Counted from the first letter of the stretch, positions 44,459 to 53,929 are shown. The stretch is 64,000 nucleotides of DNA from JAXLYX01 sp046351215 (GCA_046351215.1 JAXLYX010000013.1:124001-188000); one strand, 5' to 3'. Notes: generated by a model not told the origin, from the letters alone. Numbers and translations are program-made.

Positions 44459-44507
44459 GGGACCTCCCATCGGTCTCAGGCTCCCACGCGGGGGTCGCCC
44501 TCGTCCA

Positions 44508-45146
44508 TCACCCCCGCGGAGCGTCCGGCTGCCGCTCGGGGCTCGCGAGCTCCCATCGCGGAAGGGCACGGCAGCGTGCGTCGATCGCGACGAGCGTCTC
44601 GAGCCCCGTGAGATCGACCCCGAAGCGGCGCGCGTTGTACATCTGCGGCACGAGCACGACGTCGGCGAGCGTCGGCGTGTCGCCGAGGAGGAACTCGCCC
44701 GACCGGCCGGCCACGCGCGCCTGCAGCGCATGGAGGCCCTTGCCGATGTACTTGCGCCCCCAAGCATCGGGATCGGCTCCGAGCGCCTTCAGCTCGGCGA
44801 GCACGGGCGTGTTCTGGAGCGGCTGGATCCCCGAGTTCACGAGCTCGACGAGCTCGCGGACCCTCGCCCGCGCGATCGGCTCCTTCGGCAGGAGCGCGGG
44901 CTCGGGATGCGTCTCCTCGAGATACTCGAGGATCGCCACCGACTGCGCGAGATGCACCGTCTCGCCGCCCCTCTCGAATTCGAGGACCGGCACCTGCCCG
45001 AGCGGATTGCGCGCGAGATGGGCCTCGCCCCGGTTCACCCCGTCGGCGATGGATACGGTCACCACCTCGTAGGGGATGTCCTTGTGGCGGAGCGCGATCC
45101 GGACGCGGTAGCTCGCGGAGCTCCGGTAGTAGGCATAGAGACGCAT
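44508..45146 (-). CDS. maiA: Maleylacetoacetate isomerase (zeta-class GST)
   Basis: The 212-residue protein is a zeta-class glutathione transferase: the N-terminal thioredoxin fold has YYRSSASYRVRIALRHKDIP with the SS-x-x motif that binds glutathione, NPLGQVPVLEFERGG with the cis-proline, and QSVAILEYLEETHPEPALLP. The all-helical C-terminal domain has RELVELVNSGIQPLQNTPVL. Maleylacetoacetate isomerase isomerises maleylacetoacetate to fumarylacetoacetate in tyrosine breakdown. Homogentisate dioxygenase and fumarylacetoacetase genes are not in the window, so related isomerases are possible. ATG 45146 is chosen since the frame upstream is not family-like. Confidence 0.85.
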   Translation of the reverse strand: MRLYAYYRSSASYRVRIALRHKDIPYEVVTVSIADGVNRGEAHLARNPLGQVPVLEFERGGETVHLAQSVAILEYLEETHPEPALLPKEPIARARVRELVELVNSGIQPLQNTPVLAELKALGADPDAWGRKYIGKGLHALQARVAGRSGEFLLGDTPTLADVVLVPQMYNARRFGVDLTGLETLVAIDARCRALPRWELASPERQPDAPRG

Positions 45147-45359
45147 CGTCGGGTCCTCCCTCGACGGTAGGGGTAGCAAAGATCGCACGTCACGCGACCG
45201 CCGGCGTGCGAGCCCACGCACTCCTCACCGACCGGGCGCTCGGAGAACGAAGCGAATCTCGCTCGAGCGTGCCGATTCCCGGAAGAGCATCAGGTCGTAG
45301 TTGGTATGCTCCCCGACGCTCCGATGACTCGGACGCGTGATTCGCGCGTGGGAGGCCCG

Positions 45360-47708
45360 ATGGTGCATTCGATTTCGGTACGCCCGGTTCGGAAATGGAT
45401 CGCGGCGACGTTGCTGTCCTCTGCGCTCGCGGGCTGCGGCTCGCCGGCCGGGAGCGCTCCCGCCTCCCTCGTCGTGACACCGACGAGCGGCCTCCAGACC
45501 ACCGAGGGCGGCCTCCAGGCGATGGTCTACGTGAGCCTCGACTCGCGACCGTCGAAGGACGTCACGGTGCCCGTCGCGACGACGGACACCACGGAAGGCA
45601 CGATCACGACGACGTCGCTCGTGTTCACGCGCGACAACTGGAACGCCCCCCAGGCGGTCGTGGTCACGGGTGTCGACGACCATGTCGCCGACGGGACCCA
45701 GACCTACTCGCTCGCCTTCGGCCCCTCGACCTCCGGGGACCGGGACTTCGTCGACCTCTCGGGCTCGGTCGACCTGCGGAACGTCGACGACGAGACCCCC
45801 GGGGTCCTGGTCTCGGCGCCCGCCGGCGACGTCACCGAGGCCGGGACGACCACCACGTTGACGGTCGTCCTGAGCTCCGAGCCCACCGCCGACGTCGTCC
45901 TCACGGTCGCGAGCGACGACACGGGCGAGGGCACGATCGCACCTTCGACGCTGCGGTTCACGGCCCTCGATTGGAACGCTCCGCAGACGGTCACGGTCAC
46001 GGGCGTGGACGACGATTTCATCGACGGAACGCAGACCTTCCACGTCGCCGTGACGGCGATCGCCTCCTCGGACGCGGGCTACGCATCCCTCGCGCTCCCG
46101 TCCCCCGTATCCGTCCGCACCGTCGACGACGACAGCGCCGGCTTCCTCCTCGCGACGGTCGATGCGACGAGCGGCGAGGACGGGGACACCGCGTCCTTCA
46201 CGGTGGCCCTCACCGCCCGGCCCTCGGCCGACGTCACGATCACGCTCGGCACGAGCGGCGCCGGGGAAGGCGAGGTCACGTCGCCGACGACGCTGATCTT
46301 CACGCCCTCCGACTACGCGACTCCGCAGACGGTCACCGTCACCGGACGCAACGACGACCTCGCCGACGGAACGCAGCCTTACCAGATCAGCGTCGCGGTC
46401 GGCTCGACGACCGACACGGACTACGCCGCGCTCGCCGCCGGTTCGGTGGGCCTCGGCAACGTGGACGACGATTCGGCCGGCATCCTCGTCTCCGCCGCGA
46501 CCGGCCACACGACCGAGGCGGGTGGAACGGCGACGTTCACGATCCGTCTCGCCTCCGAGCCGTACGGCGACGTCACCGTCGCGTTCGACACGGACGATCC
46601 CGGCGAGGGGACCGTCGACAAGACGAGCGTCACGTTCACCACCACCGACTGGAACGTCGCGCAGACCGTGACCCTCACCGGCGTGAACGACGCGATCGAC
46701 GACGGCGACCAGCCCTACCAGATCGCCTTCTCGGACGTGACGAGCACCGACACGGCCTACGACGCGATGCTCCCGGCGAACGTGGTCGTGACGAACGACG
46801 ACGACGACACGCGCGGCGTGCACGTCTCGGCGATCTCCGGCCCGACCACCGAGAAGGGCGGAACGGCGACGTTCACCGTCGTGCTCGACACCGAGCCCAC
46901 CGCGGACGTCGAGCTCACGTTCGGCTCGAGCGACACCACCGAGGGAACGACGGACGTGAACATGCTCGTCTTCACGAGCACGGATTGGTACCTCCCCAAG
47001 ACCGTGACCGTGACCGGCGTGGACGACACGATCGTCGACGGGGACATCGCCTACACCATCGACTTCGATCCGGTCTCGAGCCTCGATCCCGTCTACGACG
47101 GCCTGACGGTCGCGTCGGTGGCCGTGGTGAACGTGGACGACAAGGAGATCTGCTACTGCCCGTGGGCCGGCGAGACCTTCGAGGACGGTGTCGCCGATGG
47201 CTTCACGCAGCTCACGCAGACGATGGCCGTCACGAACGCTACGGCGGCCAACGGCACGACGCGCTCGCTCACGGTCACGGGCGGGAGCACCGGCCACCTC
47301 AACGGAGTCTACCTGCAGGCGCCGACCTGCCAGACCACCCGTTTCTCGGCGTGGGTCCGGCCGCAGGCGGGAACGGCGGCCCACAACTACATCGTGCTCG
47401 GAGACGACAGCGTCACGGCCAACAACTGCATCCTCTTCTTCTACGCTCAGGGCTCGTCCAGTACGTTCCGGCTCGTGAGCTCGTCGACCGCGACGGCGGC
47501 GTACACCCCGGACGTCTGGGTCCACGTGGTCTTCGACATCGACTGGGCGACGAAGACGGTGAATGCCTCGGTGGACGGCGTGCCGTTCGCGACGGGGCTC
47601 CCGTTCCGCAGCTCGACGCAGAACCAGCTGACGCGGATCCACCTCTACAACTACAACAGCGCCGTCGGCACCTACGACGAGATCGAGATGCAGACCGCCT
47701 GCCCGTGA
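45360..47708 (+). CDS. Surface lipoprotein with five Calx-beta-like repeats and LamG-like end
   Basis: The ATG at 45360 has GGGAGG upstream. The 782-residue protein has a lipoprotein signal (LLSSALAGC, Cys25 of the mature start) and five successive repeats of about 105-110 residues. Each repeat carries T-x-E-x-G-x-x-x-x-F/Y-x-V-x-L near its start, a T/S-P-x-x-L-x-F-T-x-x-x-W/Y-x-x-P-Q-T-V-x-V-T-G-V-D-D core (DDxxxDGxQxY) and ends in NVDDD, where the acidic groups would bind calcium as in Calx-beta domains. The last 185 residues resemble a LamG/concanavalin-type lectin fold. Likely a surface adhesion or sugar-binding protein. Its stop abuts the convergent gene in TGATCA. Confidence 0.78.
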   Translation: MVHSISVRPVRKWIAATLLSSALAGCGSPAGSAPASLVVTPTSGLQTTEGGLQAMVYVSLDSRPSKDVTVPVATTDTTEGTITTTSLVFTRDNWNAPQAVVVTGVDDHVADGTQTYSLAFGPSTSGDRDFVDLSGSVDLRNVDDETPGVLVSAPAGDVTEAGTTTTLTVVLSSEPTADVVLTVASDDTGEGTIAPSTLRFTALDWNAPQTVTVTGVDDDFIDGTQTFHVAVTAIASSDAGYASLALPSPVSVRTVDDDSAGFLLATVDATSGEDGDTASFTVALTARPSADVTITLGTSGAGEGEVTSPTTLIFTPSDYATPQTVTVTGRNDDLADGTQPYQISVAVGSTTDTDYAALAAGSVGLGNVDDDSAGILVSAATGHTTEAGGTATFTIRLASEPYGDVTVAFDTDDPGEGTVDKTSVTFTTTDWNVAQTVTLTGVNDAIDDGDQPYQIAFSDVTSTDTAYDAMLPANVVVTNDDDDTRGVHVSAISGPTTEKGGTATFTVVLDTEPTADVELTFGSSDTTEGTTDVNMLVFTSTDWYLPKTVTVTGVDDTIVDGDIAYTIDFDPVSSLDPVYDGLTVASVAVVNVDDKEICYCPWAGETFEDGVADGFTQLTQTMAVTNATAANGTTRSLTVTGGSTGHLNGVYLQAPTCQTTRFSAWVRPQAGTAAHNYIVLGDDSVTANNCILFFYAQGSSSTFRLVSSSTATAAYTPDVWVHVVFDIDWATKTVNASVDGVPFATGLPFRSSTQNQLTRIHLYNYNSAVGTYDEIEMQTACP

Positions 47709-47978
47709 TCAGCGTTTGACGACGACGAGCTCCTCCGGCCGCGCGACCACCCGGTCCGCGCCGGCGGAGCGCGCCTGGAGCCGCACGCGATCGCCCACCC
47801 GCAGCCCCGCGGGCAGGGCGCTCGTCAGGAAGACGTGCAGCTCCCTGCCGATGCGGTCGTAGAGCAGCGCCGGATATCCGGGCACCGTCTCCGCTTTGCG
47901 GACGAAGATCCCGAGGAAGGCCGCCGGGCCTTTGCCGAGCGACGTCACTTCCCCTTCGAGCACCGTCCAGTTCTCCAT
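47709..47978 (-). CDS. Small beta-rich protein of unknown function
   Basis: The 89-residue protein (from ATG 47978) alternates hydrophobic and polar residues as in a small beta-barrel, for example NWTVLEGEVTSLGKGPAAFL and GLRVGDRVRLQARS, which resemble OB- or SH3-like folds. There is no signal peptide. The frame continues upstream without a good start. Its stop codon abuts the convergent lipoprotein gene. No family is recognised. Confidence 0.5.
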   Translation of the reverse strand: MENWTVLEGEVTSLGKGPAAFLGIFVRKAETVPGYPALLYDRIGRELHVFLTSALPAGLRVGDRVRLQARSAGADRVVARPEELVVVKR

Positions 47979-48102
47979 GATCGAGAACGCCACGACCTCA
48001 TGGTATGGACCGCGCGTTCGGAGCCCATGACCCTTCGGGGTGGTGGGAGCACGTTCGTGCACGTCGCGCGTCGCAGGCCCGCGAAGCGCTCTGCCTTTCG
48101 GG

Positions 48103-48846
48103 CTATCGCGCCGCGCAATACGCCTCGGTGGTCTGCACCGAGACCACGGCGACGTGGGCGCCCGCGCGGATGACGAACTCGCTCGCGCCGACGTGGCGAT
48201 CGTCGCGTCCCCAATCGTACGTGTAGCCGAGCTGGGTCCACGGATATCCGCTCTCGCCGTACGAGCGCGCGCGGAGGTCGGTGATCCACGCCCGATGGAA
48301 GTCGCTCGTCCCCGCCGGGAAGTCGAGGCCGCAATGGTCGTCGTCGATCTCCGCATCGGCGCAGGGCCGGAAGACGTCGGCCGGAGCCACCCAGAGCTCG
48401 ACCATGCGCGACTTGTCCGTGTTCGGCGGGAGGCCGAGGTATTGCGCGAGCCGCAGCTCGAGCGGATCGCCCTCGGCGACGAACGCACGGCACGCCTCCT
48501 GGACCTCGCTCGCCGTCGTCACCCAGACCTCGCGCGAGAGATCCATCTCCTGACCGACGCGCGCGTCGTAGCCGTCCCACGACGTCCACGTCACGACGCG
48601 CACCCGGCTCGAGCCGCGGGCTCCGTCCCAGACAATCGCCTCGTTCTCGGCGCGGATGGGGCGCAGCGAATGCACCTCCTCGGCGACGGTCGGCTCGCTC
48701 GCATCGCGGATCGCCGCGGCGTAGCGGTCCTCGGGGGTCGTGTCCTCGGGCGTCGGAAGCGTCGAGGCGGTCGGCGATGCATGCGCGCAACCGAGGGAGA
48801 AGGCGAGGACGAGGGCGAACGAGGTGGGACGCGGGGTGGTCTGCAT
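48103..48846 (-). CDS. Lipoprotein of unknown function
   Basis: The 247-residue protein has a lipoprotein signal (LVLAFSLGC, Cys20) and a body with WVTTASEVQEACRAFVAEGD, MVELWVAPADVFRPCADAEI and GYTYDWGRDDRHVGASEFVI. It has five cysteines after the lipobox and no recognisable family. No close partner; the next minus-strand gene lies 124 bases away. Confidence 0.6.
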   Translation of the reverse strand: MQTTPRPTSFALVLAFSLGCAHASPTASTLPTPEDTTPEDRYAAAIRDASEPTVAEEVHSLRPIRAENEAIVWDGARGSSRVRVVTWTSWDGYDARVGQEMDLSREVWVTTASEVQEACRAFVAEGDPLELRLAQYLGLPPNTDKSRMVELWVAPADVFRPCADAEIDDDHCGLDFPAGTSDFHRAWITDLRARSYGESGYPWTQLGYTYDWGRDDRHVGASEFVIRAGAHVAVVSVQTTEAYCAAR

Positions 48847-48898
48847 GGGGCGAGGTTAACGCCTGGGGGTGGCGTTCGTCGCGGGTCTCGGCGCGCCT

Positions 48899-50059
48899 TC
48901 AGACCTGCGCCGGGAACAGCCGAGGAAACAGGACGTCCGCGCTGCTCACGCCGAATCGCAGCCGCGCCGGTGCGCGATGGGAATCGGACGTGAGCAGCCC
49001 CGCATCGTGCAGGCGCGAGAGCCACGCGCGGGCCGTCCGCTCCGACTTGCCGGTGATGCGCGCGGCCTCCCCACGTGGGAGCTCGCCGCGCCGCAGCGCT
49101 TCGGCGCAGAGCCCCCAGGCCTCGGGAGGCAACCCGAGCGTGCCGTGGACGTAGTCTCGGAGCCGCCCTTCGAGGGCCGCGAGGTCGAACATCGAGCCCA
49201 TGAAGCGGATCTGGTCGAGCGACACCTCGCAGAACCACGTGACGAACTCGGTGAGCGCTCCGAGCGAGAGGTTTCCTCGACCGTCGAGGTCTCCGCGCCG
49301 AGGGGCGTCGGTGGCGTCCATCATGCGCTTGTATTCGCCCGCATCCCGCAGGCCTCGTGCGAGCCCACGCGAGATCGACCAGAGTCCGTGCGCGGCGATC
49401 CCGGCCGAATGCGCCATCGCATGCGACATCAATCGGCTGACGCGTCCGTTTCCGTCGCAGAAGGGATGGATGTAGTTGAGCCGGTGGTGTGCGGCAGCGA
49501 AGGCGACGATGCGCGCGGACGCTCCGAGCGGAGCCATCCGATAGCGTCGCTCGAAGTAGGCCATGAACCCCGCGACCTGGGCGCTCGACGGCGGCTGGTG
49601 TCGCCCGACCATGACGTCGTGACGAGGCTCGCTGCGGTACTCGCCGGGGATCATGTCGAACGTCCCGCTCGTGCCCTCGAGGCGCAGCATGCGCGCCGGC
49701 GCGTCGGCGTAGAACTCGCGATGGAGCCAGCGGATCCGTTCCTCCGATGCCGGCTCGCCATACCGACCCTCGGCACAGAGGCTGTCGACCTCGCGCTGCA
49801 GGCGGATGTGGGCGCGCGCTTCGAGCTGGAGATCGCGGCGCAGAGAGTCCGCGTCGAAGTCCTGCGCGAGCGCACGCTCGATGTCGCGCGGACGCGTGTC
49901 GTGCCCCTCGATCAGGTTGCTGTAGTAACAGTTCATGACCAGGACGAGCTCGGCGAGGCTCGACGCCGTCGCCGGATGCAGCCGCTGCCCGAGCAACGCG
50001 CTCTCGCGTACGAGCTCCGCGAGGAGATCCGCGAGCGGCGACGGGTAGGCCTCGAGCAT
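48899..50059 (-). CDS. Class II Fic-domain AMP transferase
   Basis: The Fic domain has the full active motif HPFCDGNGRVSR, with the catalytic His, the acidic metal ligand and Arg intact. An inhibitory helix S-N-L-I-E-G lies N-terminal to it, defining class II, where the Glu blocks ATP until displaced. A winged helix follows at the C-terminus (GEAARITGKSERTARAWLSR), so the protein may also bind DNA. Fic enzymes transfer AMP to target proteins. Start codon: ATG 50059 gives 386 residues; ATG 50185 would add 42 residues across a stretch containing two of four octamer repeats, so the shorter form is preferred but not certain. Confidence 0.87.
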   Translation of the reverse strand: MLEAYPSPLADLLAELVRESALLGQRLHPATASSLAELVLVMNCYYSNLIEGHDTRPRDIERALAQDFDADSLRRDLQLEARAHIRLQREVDSLCAEGRYGEPASEERIRWLHREFYADAPARMLRLEGTSGTFDMIPGEYRSEPRHDVMVGRHQPPSSAQVAGFMAYFERRYRMAPLGASARIVAFAAAHHRLNYIHPFCDGNGRVSRLMSHAMAHSAGIAAHGLWSISRGLARGLRDAGEYKRMMDATDAPRRGDLDGRGNLSLGALTEFVTWFCEVSLDQIRFMGSMFDLAALEGRLRDYVHGTLGLPPEAWGLCAEALRRGELPRGEAARITGKSERTARAWLSRLHDAGLLTSDSHRAPARLRFGVSSADVLFPRLFPAQV

Positions 50060-50100
50060 GCAGGGCTCGAGGTGGGCTGGGGTCTCGAGGGTCACTGGAT

Positions 50101-50209
50101 TGCCGGTTCCGACGAAGGATCTTGCCGGTTGCAGTGAAAGGCAATCACCTGAAAGCACGAATGTTCGTGGAGACTCGAGGGCCATACCTGCCGGTTCGAC
50201 CTGCCGGTT
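50101..50209 (-). repeat. Four AACCGGCA octamers at the fic 5' end
   Basis: On the minus strand AACCGGCA occurs at 50202-50209, 50189-50196, 50123-50130 and 50101-50108, all in the same orientation and spaced 13, 66 and 22 bases apart (start to start). They lie around the start of the fic gene and could be an operator for the Fic winged helix or another regulator. Confidence 0.6.
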
Positions 50210-50216
50210 CCGCCCC

Positions 50217-51245
50217 TCAATCCGGCACGAAGTACACGCCTTCGTTCGGGAGGTTCACGTAGGCGCCGTTCGGGGCGACGACGAGATCGAGGAACCAGCT
50301 CGCCGCGAGGATGGGCTCGACGGTCCCGCCCGCGAGCGGCACGCGAACGAGCTCGTCCTGGTTCGTGAGCACGTACACGTACGCATCGCTCAGGCCGAGC
50401 TCGGCGGAGCGGGTCACGTTGTCCGGGGGCACGGAGCCGAGCACCGCGGTCGCGCCCTTCACGAGCGGCGTGCGGCGGATCGCGCCGCCGGCGAAGTCGT
50501 ACCAGTAGACGTGCGACACGCCGAGCGCCATCGGCCGGGAGACGCCGCTCGTCTCGAGGTTCTCCGCGAACGAGAAGTCGACGAGCGCATGCGAGAGCAC
50601 CCCCGACCAGCTCGAGGTCGCCGCGCTCCACACGAGCTCGGTCCAGTAGAGATTCCCAGCCCGCGCCGCGACCCACCCCGGATACGAGGCCGGGGTCAGC
50701 GTCTCGCGCATCCCTCCTGCGATCGGGACGCGATCGAGCGAGACGCCGTAGATCGTGAAGTAGACGTATCCGCCGTCGACATCGAGGTGCGCGTTGCTCG
50801 AGAGACCCGACACCAGCGGCTCGACCGTCCCGCCGGTCACGGGCACGCGCTCGATGCCCGCGTTGCTCATCCCACTCGTCGGAACCGTCGCGAAGTAGAC
50901 GTAGCCGTCCTCCACGACCATCTCCGCCACGGGCTCCGTGATCGTCGCGATGGGCTCCACGGCGCGCGTCGCGATCGACATGCGCCGGATCGAGTAGCCG
51001 TTGCCGACGCTGAAGTAGAGATAGCCCCCGTCGTAGGCGAGCTCGTTCGCCGTTTGCTCGCGTCCGACCACGCGCTCGAGACAGGCGGATTGGAACGAGC
51101 GGAGACAGACCGACGCGTCGCCCGCGACGTTGCCTCCGTCGCCACCCGAGCCCGCGTCCGACGAGGACGACGGGCCCGTCGAGCCGGAGCTCGAGCAGGC
51201 GCCGAGGAGGGCTGCGCCGAGAGCCGCGATCGAGAGGGAGCGCAT
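50217..51245 (-). CDS. Lipoprotein with beta-propeller-like repeats
   Basis: The 342-residue protein has a lipoprotein signal (LGAALLGAC, Cys17) and a Ser/Gly linker, then six or so repeats of about 42 residues with the pattern Y-x-x-x-x-Y-F/V-x-x-x-x-x-x-x-I-x-R-V/M-P/S (for example GYLYFSVGNGYSIRRMS, GYVYFATVP, GYVYFTIYGVSLDRVPIAGG, AYVYVLTNQDELVRVPLAGG). The periodic G-G-T-V-E-P segments fit a beta-propeller resembling DUF5050 or NHL types. Function unknown. A probable product in the outer envelope. Confidence 0.68.
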   Translation of the reverse strand: MRSLSIAALGAALLGACSSSGSTGPSSSSDAGSGGDGGNVAGDASVCLRSFQSACLERVVGREQTANELAYDGGYLYFSVGNGYSIRRMSIATRAVEPIATITEPVAEMVVEDGYVYFATVPTSGMSNAGIERVPVTGGTVEPLVSGLSSNAHLDVDGGYVYFTIYGVSLDRVPIAGGMRETLTPASYPGWVAARAGNLYWTELVWSAATSSWSGVLSHALVDFSFAENLETSGVSRPMALGVSHVYWYDFAGGAIRRTPLVKGATAVLGSVPPDNVTRSAELGLSDAYVYVLTNQDELVRVPLAGGTVEPILAASWFLDLVVAPNGAYVNLPNEGVYFVPD

Positions 51246-51376
51246 GCCGGGCACGCTATCGCGTGGCGATGGGGCGAGTCCATGCGGGTGCAGCGGGCGG
51301 ACGTGGACCTACCTTTGCGGCAGCAAACACATCGCCCGGTCGGGGGATGCTGCTCGGGGAGCGTCGGGCAGGGAGC

Positions 51377-52156
51377 TCAGGGCGACGTCGAGGGATCGAT
51401 CGCGGCGATGGCGGCGCTCGCCGAGCCGCCTCCACCGTCCGAGCAGTGACGCAGGCCGCCTTCGTTCGCCATCACGCCGCCCGTGAGCACGCGGTAGCCG
51501 TCCACGGTCGCGACGTGACCATAGTCTGCGGACACGCTCTTGCCGCCGTGCGCGAAGACGAGACCGTACTCCGTCCACCTTCCGCAGCTGTCCTTGCCCC
51601 GGCACTGTGGGTCACCGGTGTGGATCGAGAAGCCTGCCGGGACCGCCAGCCCGTCGACACCGTACGAATCGGCGCACCAATGCACGAGCGAACCGTCCTC
51701 GCGCACGAGGAAGAGCTGGCTGGTCGCGCCCCCGAACGAGTAGGCGTCGAAGTCGACCGAGAGATGGACCGCGTCACCGGCACGCAGCCGATCGAAGGCA
51801 CCTTCGACCATCGAGCCGATTCGCCACGTCTCACCCGTCGCCTCGTCGCGCAGCACGGCGAAATCCGCGGTCTCGCCGGGGCCCGGCTCCGCGTAGCCAC
51901 CGACGGGAACGCCCACGAAGCATCCCTCGGAGTCGACGGACACCATCGTCTCGACGACCGTGAGTCGGCGGTTCGCGTGGAAGGACTTCTCGGAAAACCG
52001 ATCGAAGCCCGAAGGCGGCTTCACACATCCCGAGGTCGGCAGCGGATCCGGCGCATGACTGCATCGCGGGGTGCAGCCCGCAGCGAGGAACGGAAAGGCG
52101 AGCGCGAACGAGACGAGCGAGGCCGTGATCGCGCGGCGAAGGAAGGAGGAGGACAT
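51377..52156 (-). CDS. Cys-rich lipoprotein of unknown function
   Basis: The 259-residue protein has a lipoprotein signal (LAFPFLAAGC, Cys28), and eight further cysteines in the mature part suggest several disulphides. The middle part has strands such as SQLFLVREDGSLVHWCADSY. The C-terminus is Gly/Ser/Ala-rich. No family is recognised. It lies 131 bases upstream of the propeller lipoprotein gene on the same strand. Confidence 0.6.
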   Translation of the reverse strand: MSSSFLRRAITASLVSFALAFPFLAAGCTPRCSHAPDPLPTSGCVKPPSGFDRFSEKSFHANRRLTVVETMVSVDSEGCFVGVPVGGYAEPGPGETADFAVLRDEATGETWRIGSMVEGAFDRLRAGDAVHLSVDFDAYSFGGATSQLFLVREDGSLVHWCADSYGVDGLAVPAGFSIHTGDPQCRGKDSCGRWTEYGLVFAHGGKSVSADYGHVATVDGYRVLTGGVMANEGGLRHCSDGGGGSASAAIAAIDPSTSP

Positions 52157-52270
52157 GGATAAGACCTGAAGTCGGCCGGAGCCGAAAACCGAAGGCTATC
52201 ACGGCCAACACCACCCCCGCCCTACGCCCTACGGCGGCATTCCGCCCCACTCCATGCCATCGTTCCCTCG

Positions 52271-53383
52271 ATGAGCTCCCTCGACGTCACCCAGCCGGAC
52301 CAGCTCCGCGAGGCGATCGCCCGCGAAGAGATCGCGCGCGTCGCGAGCGCGTACCAGGCCGGCGATCCGAGCCACGAAGATGCGATCGGCTCGCTCGACG
52401 ACGCCTCGCTCCGCGCGCTCGCGCACGCGCCCCGGACGCTCGCGATCCTGCACCACGCGGCGGTCGGTCTGATGGCGCGCGACGCGTATCCGGCGGCGCA
52501 TCGGATCTTCGACGTGCTGGTGGAGCTCCCGCTCGACGACGCCTCGATCGCGTCGAACGCGCTCTACGCGGTGATGGACGACAACCACCACCTCGGGCCG
52601 ATGCCGGAGCGCGCCTCGCGCTACCTGGCGCGTGCGCTCCCCGCGGCTCGCCGCCATCCGGCGATCTTCTACAACGCCGCTCTCGTCGCGGCCGAGCTCG
52701 GAGACGTCGAGACCGCGCTCGCCCACGTCCGCGATGCCATCCGCTACGGCCATCCGAGGGTCGAGGCGTTCCGCCGCGAGCCCGCGCTCCGCGCCCTCCT
52801 CGCGGACGCGCGCTTCACCGACGCGCTCGTCGATCCCGAGCTCCGCCGTCAGCGGGCCGCCCGCGAGTGGCCCCGTCCCGAGACGCCGATCGATTGGGAA
52901 TCGATCTTCGAGGAGGCGCATCCCCTCCCCGGCGCGACCGTCGCCGAGCTCGGCACGCTGCACGACCTCGCCGAGCCGATCCGCGAGGACGAGCTCTCCT
53001 CGAGCCTCTTCGACGACGAAGCCCGCGCGGCCGCGCTCGCCTGGACGCTCCCCACGAACCCGCCCCCGATCGCCTACGTCGACTTCCTCCGGTACTCGAA
53101 CGGCGGGAACTTCCGGAACGGCGCGCGCCACTTCCGCCCCTTCTTCCCGGCCGACACCCTCCGCCGGATGATGCTCACCTACGGCATCCCCGAAGAGATG
53201 CCCGGCGTCCTCCCCTTCGCCTTCGACGGCGGCGGCGTCTTCCTCGCCTTCGACCTCCGCGAGCCCTCCGCGAACGGCGAGTCCCCCATCGTCGCCTTCC
53301 ACTCGAGCACGCCCGTGTGGGAAGAAGCGTCCCACGTCGCGAGCTCGTTCGAGGAGCTCTGCCGGGGGAAGACCTCGTACTGA
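52271..53383 (+). CDS. SUKH/SMI1-like protein with helical N-terminal domain
   Basis: The first 200 residues of this 370-residue protein are helical and TPR/HEAT-like (SLRALAHAPRTLAILHHAAV, NAALVAAELGDVETALAHVR). The C-terminal 130 residues resemble the SMI1/KNR4 (SUKH) fold: IAYVDFLRYSNGGNFRNGAR with the typical P-x-x-Y-x-x-F-L-x-x-x-N-G-G, then LPFAFDGGGVFLAFDLREPS and a final helix FEELCRG. SUKH domains are often immunity proteins for secreted toxins or bind cell-wall proteins. No toxin gene is adjacent, so its partner is not clear. Confidence 0.65.
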   Translation: MSSLDVTQPDQLREAIAREEIARVASAYQAGDPSHEDAIGSLDDASLRALAHAPRTLAILHHAAVGLMARDAYPAAHRIFDVLVELPLDDASIASNALYAVMDDNHHLGPMPERASRYLARALPAARRHPAIFYNAALVAAELGDVETALAHVRDAIRYGHPRVEAFRREPALRALLADARFTDALVDPELRRQRAAREWPRPETPIDWESIFEEAHPLPGATVAELGTLHDLAEPIREDELSSSLFDDEARAAALAWTLPTNPPPIAYVDFLRYSNGGNFRNGARHFRPFFPADTLRRMMLTYGIPEEMPGVLPFAFDGGGVFLAFDLREPSANGESPIVAFHSSTPVWEEASHVASSFEELCRGKTSY

Positions 53384-53548
53384 GGGCCGGCCTGGGCCTC
53401 GTTCCGTCCCTCCTCCATGCGAGGGAAGATCGGGAGCCAACCCCGCGGAATCACGCACGTCTCACATCCGTGCGATGGAGCTTCCATCGCCCGAGACGCA
53501 CCTAGGGGACGTGCGTCCGAACCTCTCGGCGCACGCCGGAGGTGGACC

Positions 53549-53929
53549 GTGGCGAGAGACAGCGATTCCCAGGGAAGCACGACGTGGCCCGTGGCCGTGG
53601 CCTCGGCCGCCGTGACCATGGCCGTCGTCGTGACGGCGGCGACGGCGCTCGGCTGGCTCCGGCCGCCCGAGCCCGCGCAGCGAGCCACCCCTCGCGAGGT
53701 GACCCCCCCGACGTCCCCCAATTCGGGACACGCGGCCGATCCCCCGGGCTCGGAGATCGTGCTCGTCCCCGTCGCCCCGACCTCGGCCCCCTCGGCCGTG
53801 GAGCCCATGCCGGCGGAGGGCCCCCTTCCCGAAGACGAGCTCCTCGTCGCGGAGTGGGACGACGACGAGGGCGAGCACCACCACCGCGAGCACCACGGTC
53901 ACCACGAGGAGCACGACGATGACGACTGA
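53549..53929 (+). CDS. Membrane-anchored His/Asp-rich protein
   Basis: A GTG at 53549 with GGAGG upstream opens a 126-residue protein with one transmembrane segment (about 14-36, VAVASAAVTMAVVVTAATAL), a Pro/Ser-rich periplasmic linker and a C-terminal cluster of nine His mixed with Asp and Glu (EGEHHHREHHGHHEEHDDDD). The tail should bind divalent metals. It is the first gene of an operon with a second single-pass protein, ApbE and a ferric-reductase-like membrane protein, so metal or electron transfer is likely. Confidence 0.68.
   Translation: MARDSDSQGSTTWPVAVASAAVTMAVVVTAATALGWLRPPEPAQRATPREVTPPTSPNSGHAADPPGSEIVLVPVAPTSAPSAVEPMPAEGPLPEDELLVAEWDDDEGEHHHREHHGHHEEHDDDD

Noticed and set aside
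45225..47642. 805-codon minus-strand frame opposite the Calx-beta lipoprotein
   Set aside because: Arg/Val/Asp-rich mirror of the acidic repeats; apparent repeats are just the complement of the sense-strand ones.
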